Assembly: GCA_947500585.1 (NCBI GenBank)
Contig: CANMSN010000012.1
Span: 61,561-125,560, forward strand
DNA from: an uncultured Flavobacteriaceae bacterium
GTDB lineage: Bacteria > Bacteroidota > Bacteroidia > Flavobacteriales > Flavobacteriaceae
Length of the DNA stretch: 64,000 bases
Direction: 5' to 3'
The notes beneath the pieces are model-generated. The model saw nothing but the letters and a program-made list of their open reading frames with translations, was not told the DNA's origin and did no database searches. Numbering within the stretch: position 1 is the first letter of the stretch; each line of letters starts with the position of its first letter. Shown one piece after another: positions 36,681-46,017 of the stretch. A program made the translations under genes and the position numbers.

Positions 36681-37109
36681 ATGAAGTCTACTTTTATCTT
36701 AATATTCTGTTTTATTATTGTATCATGCAACGATAATTCTATTGACAACCCAAATTGTAGATTTCTATTAGATATTGGGGTTAACGAAGTTGTTAATTTA
36801 AACCTCCCCCAATATAGCCAATTACAGTTTGCTGGAAATGCTGTGTATATACAAAATGCTGGTAATGCCGGTATAATTGTAGCGAGTACTGGCGTAGATT
36901 TTTATGCTTGGGATGCCGCCGACCCAAATCATGTAATTAGCACTTGTTCTGTGCTTACCGTTTCTGGATTAGAAGCTACTTGTGGTTGTGGAGATGACAA
37001 TACTTATAGTTTAGTTACTGGGCAGGCTATAAATGATGGTTCATTACAATGCACCTTAAGAAATTATCGTGTTGAAAAAAGTGGAAATACACTTTTAATT
37101 TCTAATTAA
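36681..37109 (+). CDS. Rieske-like-fold lipoprotein lacking normal cluster ligands
   Basis: 142 residues from ATG 36681 (MKSTFILIFCFIIVSCND, a lipoprotein signal with lipobox IVSC). An upstream ATG at 36612 would put 23 residues ahead of the signal. The mature part follows a Rieske pattern: GIIVASTGVDFYAWDAADPNH, STCSVLTVSGLEATCGCGDDNTYSLVTGQ, then LRNYRVEKSGNTLLI. A true Rieske site needs C-x-H and C-x2-H; here the His residues are missing (CSV, CGCGDD). It may be a structural relative without iron, or use other ligands. Confidence 0.65.
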   Translation: MKSTFILIFCFIIVSCNDNSIDNPNCRFLLDIGVNEVVNLNLPQYSQLQFAGNAVYIQNAGNAGIIVASTGVDFYAWDAADPNHVISTCSVLTVSGLEATCGCGDDNTYSLVTGQAINDGSLQCTLRNYRVEKSGNTLLISN

Positions 37110-37134
37110 AAAGCCCCAGCAAAAATGCTGAGGC
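37107..37134 (-). terminator. Terminator of the TonB-dependent receptor gene
   Basis: Minus-strand hairpin GCCTCAGCA-TTTT-TGCTGGGGC (37134-37113, one mismatch) followed by TTTTT (37112-37108). It also lies right at the stop of the convergent lipoprotein gene and could serve both. Confidence 0.7.
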
Positions 37135-37158
37135 ATTAAAATATGTATACTTTTTTAC

Positions 37159-39405
37159 TTAAAACTTTAAAGTTGCACCAACTAAAAAGTTTGTTGTAGC
37201 TTGTGGATAAAACCCAGCACCTTCAATAGTAGTAACTGTTCCAGGATTTGAAAAATCATCATCATATGTGAAGAAAAATCCGTTTGATATATACTTTTCG
37301 TTAAATATATTATTTACCAATCCTGTTAATGTAATGGACTTAAATATGCTTTTGGTTTTAATTTCGTAAACTACATTCAAATCATTTACAAAATAACTGT
37401 CTAACTTAGAAAAATCGGCATCAATATTTCCCATATACTGCTCGCCAACAAATTTACTTAATAAAGCAACTTGAAAGTTTGTAGCAATATTATAAGTTAA
37501 AGTATTACCAACAACCAATTCTGGAGAAAACGCAATATTTGTTTTTCCTAAGTTTTGTAAAACACCGTCTCTTTTAAAAAATGTTTCATTATTTTTATTA
37601 GAACTAATTGTAAAATTTGGTTGTAAGACTAAATTATTTAGAGCCACGTTAGCTTCTACCTCCAAACCTAAACGATAACTTTTCCCTGTATTTGCTCTAA
37701 TTTGCGCACCAGAATTATCTAAAGCGCCTGTAGCTACAAGCTGTTCATTATATGCCATATAATAAACATTTGCATTAATACTAGACTTGTTTTTTTGATA
37801 CCTCCAACCTAATTCGAAGTCGTTTAACTCTTCTGGTTTTATATCTGGATTATTTTCAAAATCACCTCTGCTTGGTTCTCTATTAGCTCTTGCATAAGAA
37901 GCATATATACTACTGTTATTATTTAGATTATAAGTAACACCAAGTTTAGGGTTAAAAAAATTGTAGCTTTTGTCTATTTCAAAAATATCTAAATCAGAGT
38001 TAATACCACTGGTATCATAATGCACGCCTCTGTATTGTATATCTCCGTAAAGACTTATTTGGTCATTAACTCTGTAGGTCATTTTAGCAAACGAGCTAAA
38101 ATCGTATTTATCGCCATCACCATCATAATAACGATCACCAAAATTGTTGTTTTGTGCATACTGCTCCCATATAAGTTCGCCAAAATGATCGCCATGATAA
38201 GAACTGTATGACAAACCTGAAATTAAGCTAAGCTTATTATTCTTATAATTTACGCTTGCATTAAACACATAAAAATCGTTATCTAACCATCGTCGTCTTA
38301 CATAATCTTGAGACGTAATGGTTTCTCCATTTACAACAATAGGTGCTTTACCTAAAAAATCGAAACTAGCATCGGATGCAAAAAACACGTTTGAATAATA
38401 GTAATTGTCTACATATTCCTCAAAAAAACCGCGTCCATAAGTATAGTTTAAACCAAGGTTTGTAGACCAGTTATTATCCCATCTTTGATTCCAATGTAGT
38501 TGGTAGTGGTCTTGTTTGTAATTATCTACTTGATTTTCATAAAATCCTGTAAAATTTCCATCATCGTCTAGCTGTATACCACTAATGTTATAAGTTCTAT
38601 TACTATCAATATTAGGATCTGCTCCAACCGCTGCAACATCAACTGGATTAAAGCCGTACCAAGATTGATACGTAATTTCATGTCCGCCAAAAGCTATCGC
38701 TTTAATCAACGTTCCATTATTTATATAGCTACCTTGTAAAAAATAGCTTTTTAAATCTGAAGTGGCTCTATCTATATATCCGTCAGATTTAATTTGAGAT
38801 AAACGTCCCGCTAATTCAAAATGATCATTTAATAAACCCGTACTAAATTTAACATTATGCCTACGTGTATTAAAACTACCAAAGGAATGCGAGCTTTCAC
38901 CAGAACTTTGTTTAGAAACTGCGTCTGTAAGAATGTTTACACTGGCTCCAAAAGCAGCAGCTCCATTAGTTGATGTTCCTACACCTCTCTGAACTTGTAA
39001 ATTTTCGATAGATGATGAAAAGTCTTGTAAATTAACCCAAAATGTTCCTAAGCTTTCTGCATCATTATAAGGAATACCGTTTATGGTAACGTTTGTAGAC
39101 CCTCCACTAATACCTCTTATACGAATACCCGTATAACCAATACCAGCACCAGCATCACTAGTAGTTACCATTGATGGTAAAAAATTAAGTAATGTTGGCA
39201 CATCTTGTCCTAAATTACGCTTACTCAATACTTCTTTTGAAACGTTTGAATGTGTGATTGGAGAATCGGCATCAACACGTACCGCTTTTACTAAAACTTC
39301 GTCTAGTTTCTCTGTTTTTGTTGAATCTTGTTGAACTTGATTTTGTTGTGCATTAGCACTGACTGATAACACCAAAAGTGTTAAAAAAAGAAAAATGTTT
39401 TTCAT
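37159..39405 (-). CDS. TonB-dependent receptor, probably for thiamine or a thiamine compound
   Basis: 748 residues. Signal ending SANAQQ; TonB-box region (EKLDEVLVKAVRVD); plug with LLNFLPSMVTTSDAGAGIG, TGIRIRGISGGSTNVTINGI and VQRGVGTSTNGAAAFGASVNI; 22-strand barrel ending LVGATLKF. Receptors of this size usually import vitamins, iron chelates or sugars. The leader holds a TPP riboswitch, and a thiamine-binding protein gene and PnuC-type transporter gene lie upstream. Uptake of thiamine (or its phosphate or HMP moiety) is therefore the best reading. The ligand itself is inferred from regulation, not from the protein. Confidence 0.9.
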   Translation of the reverse strand: MKNIFLFLTLLVLSVSANAQQNQVQQDSTKTEKLDEVLVKAVRVDADSPITHSNVSKEVLSKRNLGQDVPTLLNFLPSMVTTSDAGAGIGYTGIRIRGISGGSTNVTINGIPYNDAESLGTFWVNLQDFSSSIENLQVQRGVGTSTNGAAAFGASVNILTDAVSKQSSGESSHSFGSFNTRRHNVKFSTGLLNDHFELAGRLSQIKSDGYIDRATSDLKSYFLQGSYINNGTLIKAIAFGGHEITYQSWYGFNPVDVAAVGADPNIDSNRTYNISGIQLDDDGNFTGFYENQVDNYKQDHYQLHWNQRWDNNWSTNLGLNYTYGRGFFEEYVDNYYYSNVFFASDASFDFLGKAPIVVNGETITSQDYVRRRWLDNDFYVFNASVNYKNNKLSLISGLSYSSYHGDHFGELIWEQYAQNNNFGDRYYDGDGDKYDFSSFAKMTYRVNDQISLYGDIQYRGVHYDTSGINSDLDIFEIDKSYNFFNPKLGVTYNLNNNSSIYASYARANREPSRGDFENNPDIKPEELNDFELGWRYQKNKSSINANVYYMAYNEQLVATGALDNSGAQIRANTGKSYRLGLEVEANVALNNLVLQPNFTISSNKNNETFFKRDGVLQNLGKTNIAFSPELVVGNTLTYNIATNFQVALLSKFVGEQYMGNIDADFSKLDSYFVNDLNVVYEIKTKSIFKSITLTGLVNNIFNEKYISNGFFFTYDDDFSNPGTVTTIEGAGFYPQATTNFLVGATLKF

Positions 39406-39589
39406 TACGATTATGTTTATAATCGAATAAAAAGAGGTAATTATTCTTTATTGTTAATAATTAGTTTTTGAGCACTTTACTCATACGACATTGTTAAGTT
39501 AATTTCCATTTTGAATTCTTTAATCCACAATTTTAAGACTAATTTAAATTCAGAAGTAAAAACTAACATTGATAACCTTATCGCACTCG

Positions 39590-39614
39590 CTAAAAATGTC
39601 CACTGGACATTTTC
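39590..39614 (-). terminator. Riboswitch expression-platform terminator candidate
   Basis: On the minus strand AAAATGTCC-AGT-GGACATTTT (39613-39593) is a perfect 9-bp hairpin followed by TTTTT in total (39596-39592). It lies 12 nt after the TPP aptamer and 180 nt before the receptor start, where a regulated terminator would be expected. The flanks (CGCTAAAAATGTCC...) also resemble a dispersed repeat, so chance placement is possible. Confidence 0.55.
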
Positions 39615-39625
39615 TTTACGCTCGC

Positions 39626-39781
39626 TTCCTAAACAGCATTACCTGTTCTAGGTTCAATGGGTATGATCTCAGCCTTTTAAGAAGTTAAAAGTTAAAAGCT
39701 AAAAGTTAAAAGTCTAAATTTTAAGACTGAAAACTAAAAACTGATGACTGCTAACTGAAAAAGCACCCCTTTATTGAGAAC
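39626..39781 (-). promoter_or_regulatory. TPP (thiamine diphosphate) riboswitch
   Basis: Read on the minus strand: AAAGGGGTGC (about 39773-39764), then GGCTGAGATCATACCC (39676-39661), then TTGAACCTAGAACAGGTAATGC and the closing arm TTTAGGAA (39633-39626). CTGAGA, ACCC, GAACCT and TAATGC are the conserved THI-box elements. The P3 arm between GGGGTGC and CTGAGA is unusually long (about 80 nt) and A/T-rich with repeated GTTAAAA/CTAAAA units. High TPP should lower expression of the receptor gene downstream. Confidence 0.93.
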
Positions 39782-39785
39782 GATG

Positions 39786-39793
39786 CAAAAGTA
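39786..39793 (-). promoter_or_regulatory. Candidate -7 box of the riboswitch transcript
   Basis: TACTTTTG (39793-39786 on the minus strand) matches TAnnTTTG exactly. Transcription would start near 39781, at the 5' edge of the TPP aptamer. No clear TTTG was found 19 bp further upstream. Confidence 0.45.
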
Positions 39794-39835
39794 ATAACGA
39801 ATTCTGAATTCTGAATTATAAATAGAGATTTTTTT

Positions 39836-40243
39836 CTAGTCGATATCTGGTTTTTTTCTACTTGCCTTTTTTTCAGATAGATTGCGTTTATTTTTTAAAC
39901 GTTTTCTAATAACTGATTTTGGAATTTTAGTTTTAATTCGCTTTTTAGGAATAATTAAAGCTGCATCTATTAAACTAAATAAGCGTTTTATAACAATATC
40001 TTTATTTTTATGCTGACTTCTACTTTCGCCACACTGTAAAATAAGAACTCCTTCTTTTGTTAATCTATGCTCTAGTTTTATTAAAAGTCTATCTTTTTTA
40101 TTTTCAGAAAACGCTAAAGAATTAGCCAAATCAAAAGTCAACTCAATTTTCGAAGATACTTTATTTACATGCTGCCCTCCGCTTCCAGAACTTCTTATGG
40201 CTTTAAAATTGACTTCGTTTAATACTATTTCTTTATCATACAT
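39836..40243 (-). CDS. arfB: Alternative ribosome-rescue factor ArfB (peptidyl-tRNA hydrolase)
   Basis: 135 residues. A release-factor catalytic domain only: RSSGSGGQHVNKVSSKIEL holds the GGQ motif. The basic C-terminal tail (KKRIKTKIPKSVIRKRLKNKRNLSEKK, in shortened view) enters the empty mRNA channel of stalled ribosomes. Frees ribosomes stuck on broken mRNA. Last gene of the sfp-pcrB-thiamine operon, 2 bp after DUF4301. Confidence 0.92.
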   Translation of the reverse strand: MYDKEIVLNEVNFKAIRSSGSGGQHVNKVSSKIELTFDLANSLAFSENKKDRLLIKLEHRLTKEGVLILQCGESRSQHKNKDIVIKRLFSLIDAALIIPKKRIKTKIPKSVIRKRLKNKRNLSEKKASRKKPDID

Positions 40244-40245
40244 TA

Positions 40246-41790
40246 CTAAACTTGATGTACGGGTTTTAATAAATCGTTTACCGTTTTTACTGGATTAAAA
40301 GTTTCAACTGGTATTTCAACAAAAATAGAATTCCAATACGCCATGCTACCATTCCATAACCCAGGTAATTCTAGGGCTTGAATATCTGTTCCGTTTTGTG
40401 TTTTCATAGTAATAAAAGCAGCTTCAGGGTCTACATAATTCATCAAATCAAACTTTTCTCCCTTATAATTTTTTATACCACAAACTAAGTCTGTAGGGTT
40501 AAAATGTGTTGCGTTTTTAACTATATCTGCCTGCTGTTGATTATCAATATCAATTTGAGCAAACTCAACAATTTGTAATGATATATTACCATCTTCGTCT
40601 TTTACCCAAAATGGCCCACCACCAGGTTCTCCTTGATTTTTAACCATACCACAAGCACGAATAGGACGGTTTAGCTTATCTTTTAAATAGTCCTTCTTTT
40701 TTTCTAGTGATAAATCATCAAATTCATCATGAATAGACACATTCATTTTTTTAGATAAAAACGCTGCCATTCGTAACATATCTTCTTCTGAAACCGATGA
40801 ACCATCTAATTGATGTAAAAAAGAAAATGCTTGTTCTTGAACTTCTAAAAGCACACCTGCAACTAATTTTTTATAATCTGACACTTTTTTATTTCTATCA
40901 AAAACAACAATATTATCTATGTTTTTAATAAAAACAATATCATTATCTAAGTCGTTTAAGTTTTCTAAAAGTGCGCCATGACCTGCTGGCCTGAATAATA
41001 TGGAGCCATCTTCATTTCTATAAATCTCATTATCGGTAGTTAATGCCAATGTTTCCGTTTCTTCTTTTTGATATGAAAAAGACACATTAAAGGTTGTTTT
41101 CGTTTTCTCTTCTAAATCTTTTTTAATCTTCTCTAATTCTGAATTGAAATAAGCTTGATGTTTTTCTGAAACCGTAAAATGAAGATTTGCTTTTTGGTTT
41201 GAAGATGCGTAAAGTGTTGATTCTAATAAATGTTCCTGAAACGCCGTTACTGCTCCATCACTATATTTATGAAATGGCAAAAGCCCTTTTGGTAAAAAAC
41301 TATAATTTAAACCATCTTCATTTAGCATTGTTTTAACAAACTCTAAAATAGCCTCATCTTTACTTAAACTATCAAAATTTGGATTTAAAGCTTTTGCTTT
41401 TTCTAGAACCTCTTCATAAAAAGGGAACTCTTTTAAGCCAGAAACAAAAGTTTTTATTAAACTATTTCCTGATTTTTCAGCATATTCATTTATACTTTCA
41501 TTTGAATTATAATTATTCAAAAATTGAAATAAAAACTTGAACATTCTACTAGCCGCACCTGAAGCAGGAACAAACTTTACAATATTTAAATCATTTTGTT
41601 TTGATTCATAAAGTTTAATATACGCATCTATCTCATCTTTAGAGTAACTCGCAATACCTTTTCCAATAGTGGCCGCTGACACTAGATTTGAATAAGACAT
41701 GCCGTTTTTAATTCGGTTTACCTGAGCATTAACTTGCTTAAGTGTTATACCTTTACTTTCTATTTGTTTAATATCGTTTTCTGTAAACAT
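40246..41790 (-). CDS. DUF4301 protein, nucleotidyltransferase-like
   Basis: 514 residues, soluble. I recognise DUF4301. Its motifs line up with UDP-sugar pyrophosphorylases: KFVPASGAASRMFK (72-85) for the nucleotide loop, FLPKGLLPFHKY (about 165-176), RPAGHGALLENL (267-278) with IVFIKNIDNIV for the PPGHG...SNIDN region, and a KNQGEPGGGPFWV segment. A sugar-1-phosphate or related nucleotidyl transfer is therefore suspected; no activity is proven. Its ATG shares one base with the stop of the NadR-like gene, and arfB follows after 2 bp. Confidence 0.8.
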   Translation of the reverse strand: MFTENDIKQIESKGITLKQVNAQVNRIKNGMSYSNLVSAATIGKGIASYSKDEIDAYIKLYESKQNDLNIVKFVPASGAASRMFKFLFQFLNNYNSNESINEYAEKSGNSLIKTFVSGLKEFPFYEEVLEKAKALNPNFDSLSKDEAILEFVKTMLNEDGLNYSFLPKGLLPFHKYSDGAVTAFQEHLLESTLYASSNQKANLHFTVSEKHQAYFNSELEKIKKDLEEKTKTTFNVSFSYQKEETETLALTTDNEIYRNEDGSILFRPAGHGALLENLNDLDNDIVFIKNIDNIVVFDRNKKVSDYKKLVAGVLLEVQEQAFSFLHQLDGSSVSEEDMLRMAAFLSKKMNVSIHDEFDDLSLEKKKDYLKDKLNRPIRACGMVKNQGEPGGGPFWVKDEDGNISLQIVEFAQIDIDNQQQADIVKNATHFNPTDLVCGIKNYKGEKFDLMNYVDPEAAFITMKTQNGTDIQALELPGLWNGSMAYWNSIFVEIPVETFNPVKTVNDLLKPVHQV

Positions 41791-42359
41791 TATACTTTGG
41801 GGTTTAGTAGTTTATTTATATGATTAACAGCTGTTTCTAGGCGTTGTTTTTTATTGCCTTTTAACAATATGTATGGTCTTTTCTGTTTTATTAATTCATT
41901 TTCAAAAGCCTTGAACATCTCTTCTCGATGTTCCGGTTTATCTCGTAAATCATCGGCTTCCCAAGGCGTATCAATATAAGTTAGCAAATACAAATCGTAT
42001 GTGTTTTCTAATGCATATTTTTCCAAAATTGGGTCACAACTTCCTAAATAATAAGCTTCGGAATATATTTTTGTTTCTAACAAATCGGTATCGCATATTA
42101 AAACCGAATCTGTTTTCTGCGCCAATTTATTTTCAAGTTCCATTTGCCCTTCAGCAATAGGAAGTAAATCTTTTGGTTCGCAAGTTTTACGCTCATCATT
42201 CCATTTGTTTTGAAGATATTCACGCGCATATTCTGGCACCCAAACAGAGTTATAATACCTTGCTAATTGCCTAGACAAGGTAGTTTTTCCAGTAGATTCG
42301 GGACCAAATAAAACTACTTTTATGCAGTTAGCTGGTTGTTGTTTATACTTTTCTTCCAT
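41790..42359 (-). CDS. NadR-like P-loop kinase, possible thiamine kinase
   Basis: 189 residues. P-loop GPESTGKTTLSRQLA (about 19-33), VPEYAREYL, then LICDTDLLETKIYSEAYYLG and TPWEADDLRDKPEHREEM. This is the ribosylnicotinamide-kinase domain of NadR standing alone, without the adenylyltransferase or HTH domain. In NadR it phosphorylates nicotinamide riboside. Lying between a PnuC-type transporter gene (40-nt overlap) and a thiamine-binding protein gene, it may phosphorylate imported thiamine instead. Family sure, substrate inferred. Confidence 0.82.
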   Translation of the reverse strand: MEEKYKQQPANCIKVVLFGPESTGKTTLSRQLARYYNSVWVPEYAREYLQNKWNDERKTCEPKDLLPIAEGQMELENKLAQKTDSVLICDTDLLETKIYSEAYYLGSCDPILEKYALENTYDLYLLTYIDTPWEADDLRDKPEHREEMFKAFENELIKQKRPYILLKGNKKQRLETAVNHINKLLNPKV

Positions 42360-42952
42360 GCGATATAGCCAAAAATGGCAATGCCCGTAAATAGTAAATA
42401 TTGAAAACTTGTTAATGTGAATCCTTTATAAAAATATAAAGGCACAGAAATAATGTCTCCAACAATCCAAAAAATCCAATTTTCGAGTTTACGTCTTGCC
42501 ATAAGCCACATACCAACAAAAAATATGGCAGTGGTTATGGTATCGACATATGCCACCCAACTCGTCCATTTATCAAAACTTTTGTAAACTAAGTAAACAA
42601 ATAAGAGTGTTGCTAAAAATATGGCTATACTAATCTTTTTTTCGTTGAAAGTTGTTCTGGAAATTGGCGTAACCCTCGAATTGTCAACTTTTTTCGTCCA
42701 AATGTACCAGCCATAAACACTCATTATAAAATAATAGGCGTTAATCATCATATCGCCTAAAAGCTCCCATTTTAATAACAAATACACAAAAATAACGGTA
42801 CTAACCATACCTGTTGGAAACACCAAAATGTTATTCTGTTTTGAAAACCAAACGGATAGAAAACCGAAAATAATTGCAACAGCTTCTAAAACAATATCAA
42901 TGGTTTCGTACTCAGAATATTGCCCAAAGAAAAACTCAAAAATGGGGTTCAT
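42320..42952 (-). CDS. PnuC-family vitamin transporter (probably PnuT, thiamine)
   Basis: 210 residues with about seven membrane helices. Recognised by WFSKQNNILVFPTGMVSTVIFVYLL at the start, YYFIMSVYGWYIW in the middle and the C-terminal NWIFWIVGDIISVPLYFYKG segment. PnuC relatives import nicotinamide riboside, riboflavin (PnuX) or thiamine (PnuT) by facilitated diffusion with trapping by phosphorylation. The overlapping thiamine-binding protein gene (17 nt) and the TPP-controlled receptor nearby favour PnuT. The kinase needed for trapping would be the NadR-like protein downstream. Confidence 0.88.
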   Translation of the reverse strand: MNPIFEFFFGQYSEYETIDIVLEAVAIIFGFLSVWFSKQNNILVFPTGMVSTVIFVYLLLKWELLGDMMINAYYFIMSVYGWYIWTKKVDNSRVTPISRTTFNEKKISIAIFLATLLFVYLVYKSFDKWTSWVAYVDTITTAIFFVGMWLMARRKLENWIFWIVGDIISVPLYFYKGFTLTSFQYLLFTGIAIFGYIAWKKSINNNQLTA

Positions 42953-43196
42953 AGTCGTGTCTGTCAGATTTTACTATTTTCATGTACAATAGTCCTCGTT
43001 CAATAAGCTCAAAAGCTTCTTTTATTTCTGTAGTTAAAAGATGCATGACCTCGTCATAATCTCCATAAACTTGCGTACTTAAAGGATTTTCAAGCACCTT
43101 TAGATTTGAACTTCTTAACTTTTTTATAAAATGAATAATTGCAGGTTCAAAATTGTCTTGCAATGGTGTTAGGGTTAATTCTACTGATATTTTCAT
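42936..43196 (-). CDS. YkoF/MTH1187-type thiamine-binding protein
   Basis: 86 residues, ferredoxin-like fold expected. MKISVELTLTPLQDNFEPAIIHFIKKL followed by VLENPLSTQVYGDYDEVMHLL is the pattern of the small thiamine- or HMP-binding proteins of the YkoF/DUF77 group. Soluble and cytoplasmic. It lies 5 bp after pcrB and overlaps the PnuC-type gene. Probably helps hand on or sense thiamine. Confidence 0.8.
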   Translation of the reverse strand: MKISVELTLTPLQDNFEPAIIHFIKKLRSSNLKVLENPLSTQVYGDYDEVMHLLTTEIKEAFELIERGLLYMKIVKSDRHDYEPHF

Positions 43197-43201
43197 TTAA
43201 T

Positions 43202-43926
43202 TTATCTTTTTAAATTATCAAAAAACGATTCATCTTCTTCAAAAGCAGTGCCAATCACAACTAAATCTGCTCCTGCTTTATAGGCATTTTCTAATTGTAT
43301 TTTACTCCTAATACCGCCTCCAACAATTAATGGAATTTCTAATTCTTTTTTCACTGAAGTAATAATCTCTTCAGTTAGTGGTTCTTTTGCACCACTTCCA
43401 GCTTCCAAATATATAAGTTTCATACCCAATAACTCGCCAGCCTTTGCCACATCAACTATGTCTTGACTATTTTTTCTAGATAAAGGTTTTGTTTTTGTTA
43501 CTTTTTCAACCGCCGTTTCTTTTCCACTTTCAATAAGTATATAGCCTGTTGGCAGTACCTCAAGATTCATTTCACGTAATTTTGAAACCGCTTCTATATG
43601 TTTTCCTATTAAATATTCTGGATTTTGTCCTGAAATTAGAGATAGAAATAAAATAGCATCTGCTTTATTTGTAATTTGAGTTATATCTCCCGGAAATAAA
43701 ACAATGGGTAATTTGGTATGTTTTTTTATTTCGTTTACTAAGCTATCTGTTTCATTTTCTTCAACGATACTTCCACCAACAAAAATATGTGTAATTATAG
43801 ATGCATTAACTTTTGAAATAAAAGCAGATGTATTTTCTATAAAAAACTTATCAGGATCAATAAGTATTGCCAATTGTTTTTCGCCCTTTAAACTTGAAGC
43901 TTGTATGTTTTTATAAACCGACACCA

Positions 43927-43927
<1 letters not shown>
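43202..43927 (-). CDS. pcrB: Geranylgeranylglyceryl/heptaprenylglyceryl phosphate synthase (PcrB type)
   Basis: 241 residues, TIM barrel. Joins a prenyl diphosphate to glycerol-1-phosphate. Seen: KQLAILIDPDKF, THIFVGGSIVEEN, VLFPGDITQI, PTGYILIESGKETAVEKV, LIYLEAGSGAKEPL and the phosphate-binding VGGGIRSKIQLENAYKAGADLVVIGTA (given here in part only). I chose ATG 43927 (MVSVYKNIQ), which overlaps the sfp stop as TGATG; an ATG 21 nt upstream would add seven unlikely residues. Bacteroidetes enzymes of this family make glyceryl ethers of unclear use. Confidence 0.92.
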
Positions 43928-44553
<626 letters not shown>

Positions 44554-44584
44554 TTAATATTCTAAAAGTTATTAGTTATCTTTG
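44554..44584 (+). promoter_or_regulatory. Candidate ahcY promoter
   Basis: TTTA (44554-44557), 19 bp, then TATCTTTG (44577-44584). One mismatch to the Bacteroidetes consensus. Start near 44590 gives a leader of about 100 nt; I found no SAH or SAM riboswitch motif in it. Confidence 0.5.
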
Positions 44585-44688
44585 CACCGTCGAAATAGAT
44601 AACCTTTTGGTCAAGCGAATTTAACTATTTTAAATACTATTCCAAAGGTGTTTTCGGTTATAAACATATAAAAAAAACAAAAATTGAT

Positions 44689-46005
44689 ATGAGTACAAAA
44701 ACAGTACCTTATGTAGCCAACAAAGTTAAAGATATAACGCTTGCGGATTGGGGACGAAAAGAAATAGAATTAGCTGAAGCAGAAATGCCAGGACTAATGA
44801 GTCTTCGTGAAGAATATAAAGATTCTCAACCTTTAAAAGGTGCTAGAATTGCTGGATGTTTGCATATGACGATACAAACAGCTGTTTTAATTGAAACATT
44901 ACAAGCTTTAGGAGCGGAAGTGACTTGGAGTTCTTGCAACATTTTCTCAACACAAGATCAAGCTGCTGCTGCAATTGCTGCTGCTGGAACTGCCGTTTAC
45001 GCTTGGAAGGACATGAATGAAGAAGAATTTGATTGGTGTATTGAGCAAACCTTATTTTTTGGTGAAGACAGAAAACCACTAAATATGATTCTTGATGATG
45101 GTGGTGATTTAACGAATATGGTTTTAGATAAATATCCAGAATTAGCAGCTGGAATTAATGGTTTATCTGAAGAAACAACTACAGGAGTTCACAGACTTTA
45201 CGAGCGTGTAAAAAACGCAACATTACCAATGCCAGCCATTAACGTAAACGACTCTGTAACAAAATCTAAATTTGACAACAAATATGGTTGCAAAGAAAGT
45301 GCTGTAGATGCCATTCGTCGTGCTACAGATATTATGTTAGCTGGAAAACGTGTAACGGTTTGTGGTTATGGTGATGTTGGCAAAGGTACAGCCGCTTCTT
45401 TTAAAGGCGCTGGAAGTATTGTTACTGTTACTGAAATTGATCCTATTTGTGCGCTTCAAGCTGCTATGGATGGGTTTGAAGTTAAAAAACTAGAAACTGT
45501 TATCGCTAATTCTGATATTGTAATTACAACAACAGGAAATAAAGATATTATTCAAAGTCGTCACTTCGAAGCTTTAAAAGACAAAGCTATTGTTTGTAAC
45601 ATCGGACATTTTGATAATGAAATTGATATGGCTTGGTTAAACGAAAACCACGGACATACCAAAAATACTATTAAACCTCAAGTTGATAAATATACTATTA
45701 ACGGAAAAGATGTTATTATTCTTGCCGAAGGGCGTTTAGTTAATTTAGGTTGTGCAACTGGTCACCCAAGTTTTGTAATGAGTAACTCATTTACAAACCA
45801 AACTTTAGCGCAAATCGAACTTTGGACTAACGCCGATGCTTACGGAAACGATGTATATATGTTACCAAAAGCACTTGACGAAAAAGTAGCGAAATTACAC
45901 TTAGAAAAAATTGGTGTAGAGCTTACAGAACTTCGTGAAGACCAAGCAAGTTATATTGGTGTAACTGTAGAAGGGCCTTATAAACCAGAACATTACAGAT
46001 ACTAA
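44689..46005 (+). CDS. ahcY: Adenosylhomocysteinase
   Basis: 438 residues. Cleaves S-adenosylhomocysteine to adenosine and homocysteine, clearing the product of methyl transfer. Seen: [54 protein letters not shown], the NAD site [10 protein letters not shown] and the C-terminal KPEHYRY tail typical of the family. A full-length, typical enzyme with its own promoter and terminator. Confidence 0.97.
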   Translation: MSTKTVPYVANKVKDITLADWGRKEIELAEAEMPGLMSLREEYKDSQPLKGARIAGCLHMTIQTAVLIETLQALGAEVTWSSCNIFSTQDQAAAAIAAAGTAVYAWKDMNEEEFDWCIEQTLFFGEDRKPLNMILDDGGDLTNMVLDKYPELAAGINGLSEETTTGVHRLYERVKNATLPMPAINVNDSVTKSKFDNKYGCKESAVDAIRRATDIMLAGKRVTVCGYGDVGKGTAASFKGAGSIVTVTEIDPICALQAAMDGFEVKKLETVIANSDIVITTTGNKDIIQSRHFEALKDKAIVCNIGHFDNEIDMAWLNENHGHTKNTIKPQVDKYTINGKDVIILAEGRLVNLGCATGHPSFVMSNSFTNQTLAQIELWTNADAYGNDVYMLPKALDEKVAKLHLEKIGVELTELREDQASYIGVTVEGPYKPEHYRY

Positions 46006-46017
46006 TTATTTGTCATT

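Noticed and set aside
39683..39765. Regular short repeats (GTTAAAAG units) considered as a CRISPR-like array
   Set aside because: Units are 7-8 nt with no spacers and lie inside the TPP riboswitch P3 arm; no cas genes in the window.
44585..44688. Leader of ahcY as a possible SAH/SAM riboswitch
   Set aside because: None of the conserved SAH or SAM aptamer motifs could be found; only a promoter is supported.
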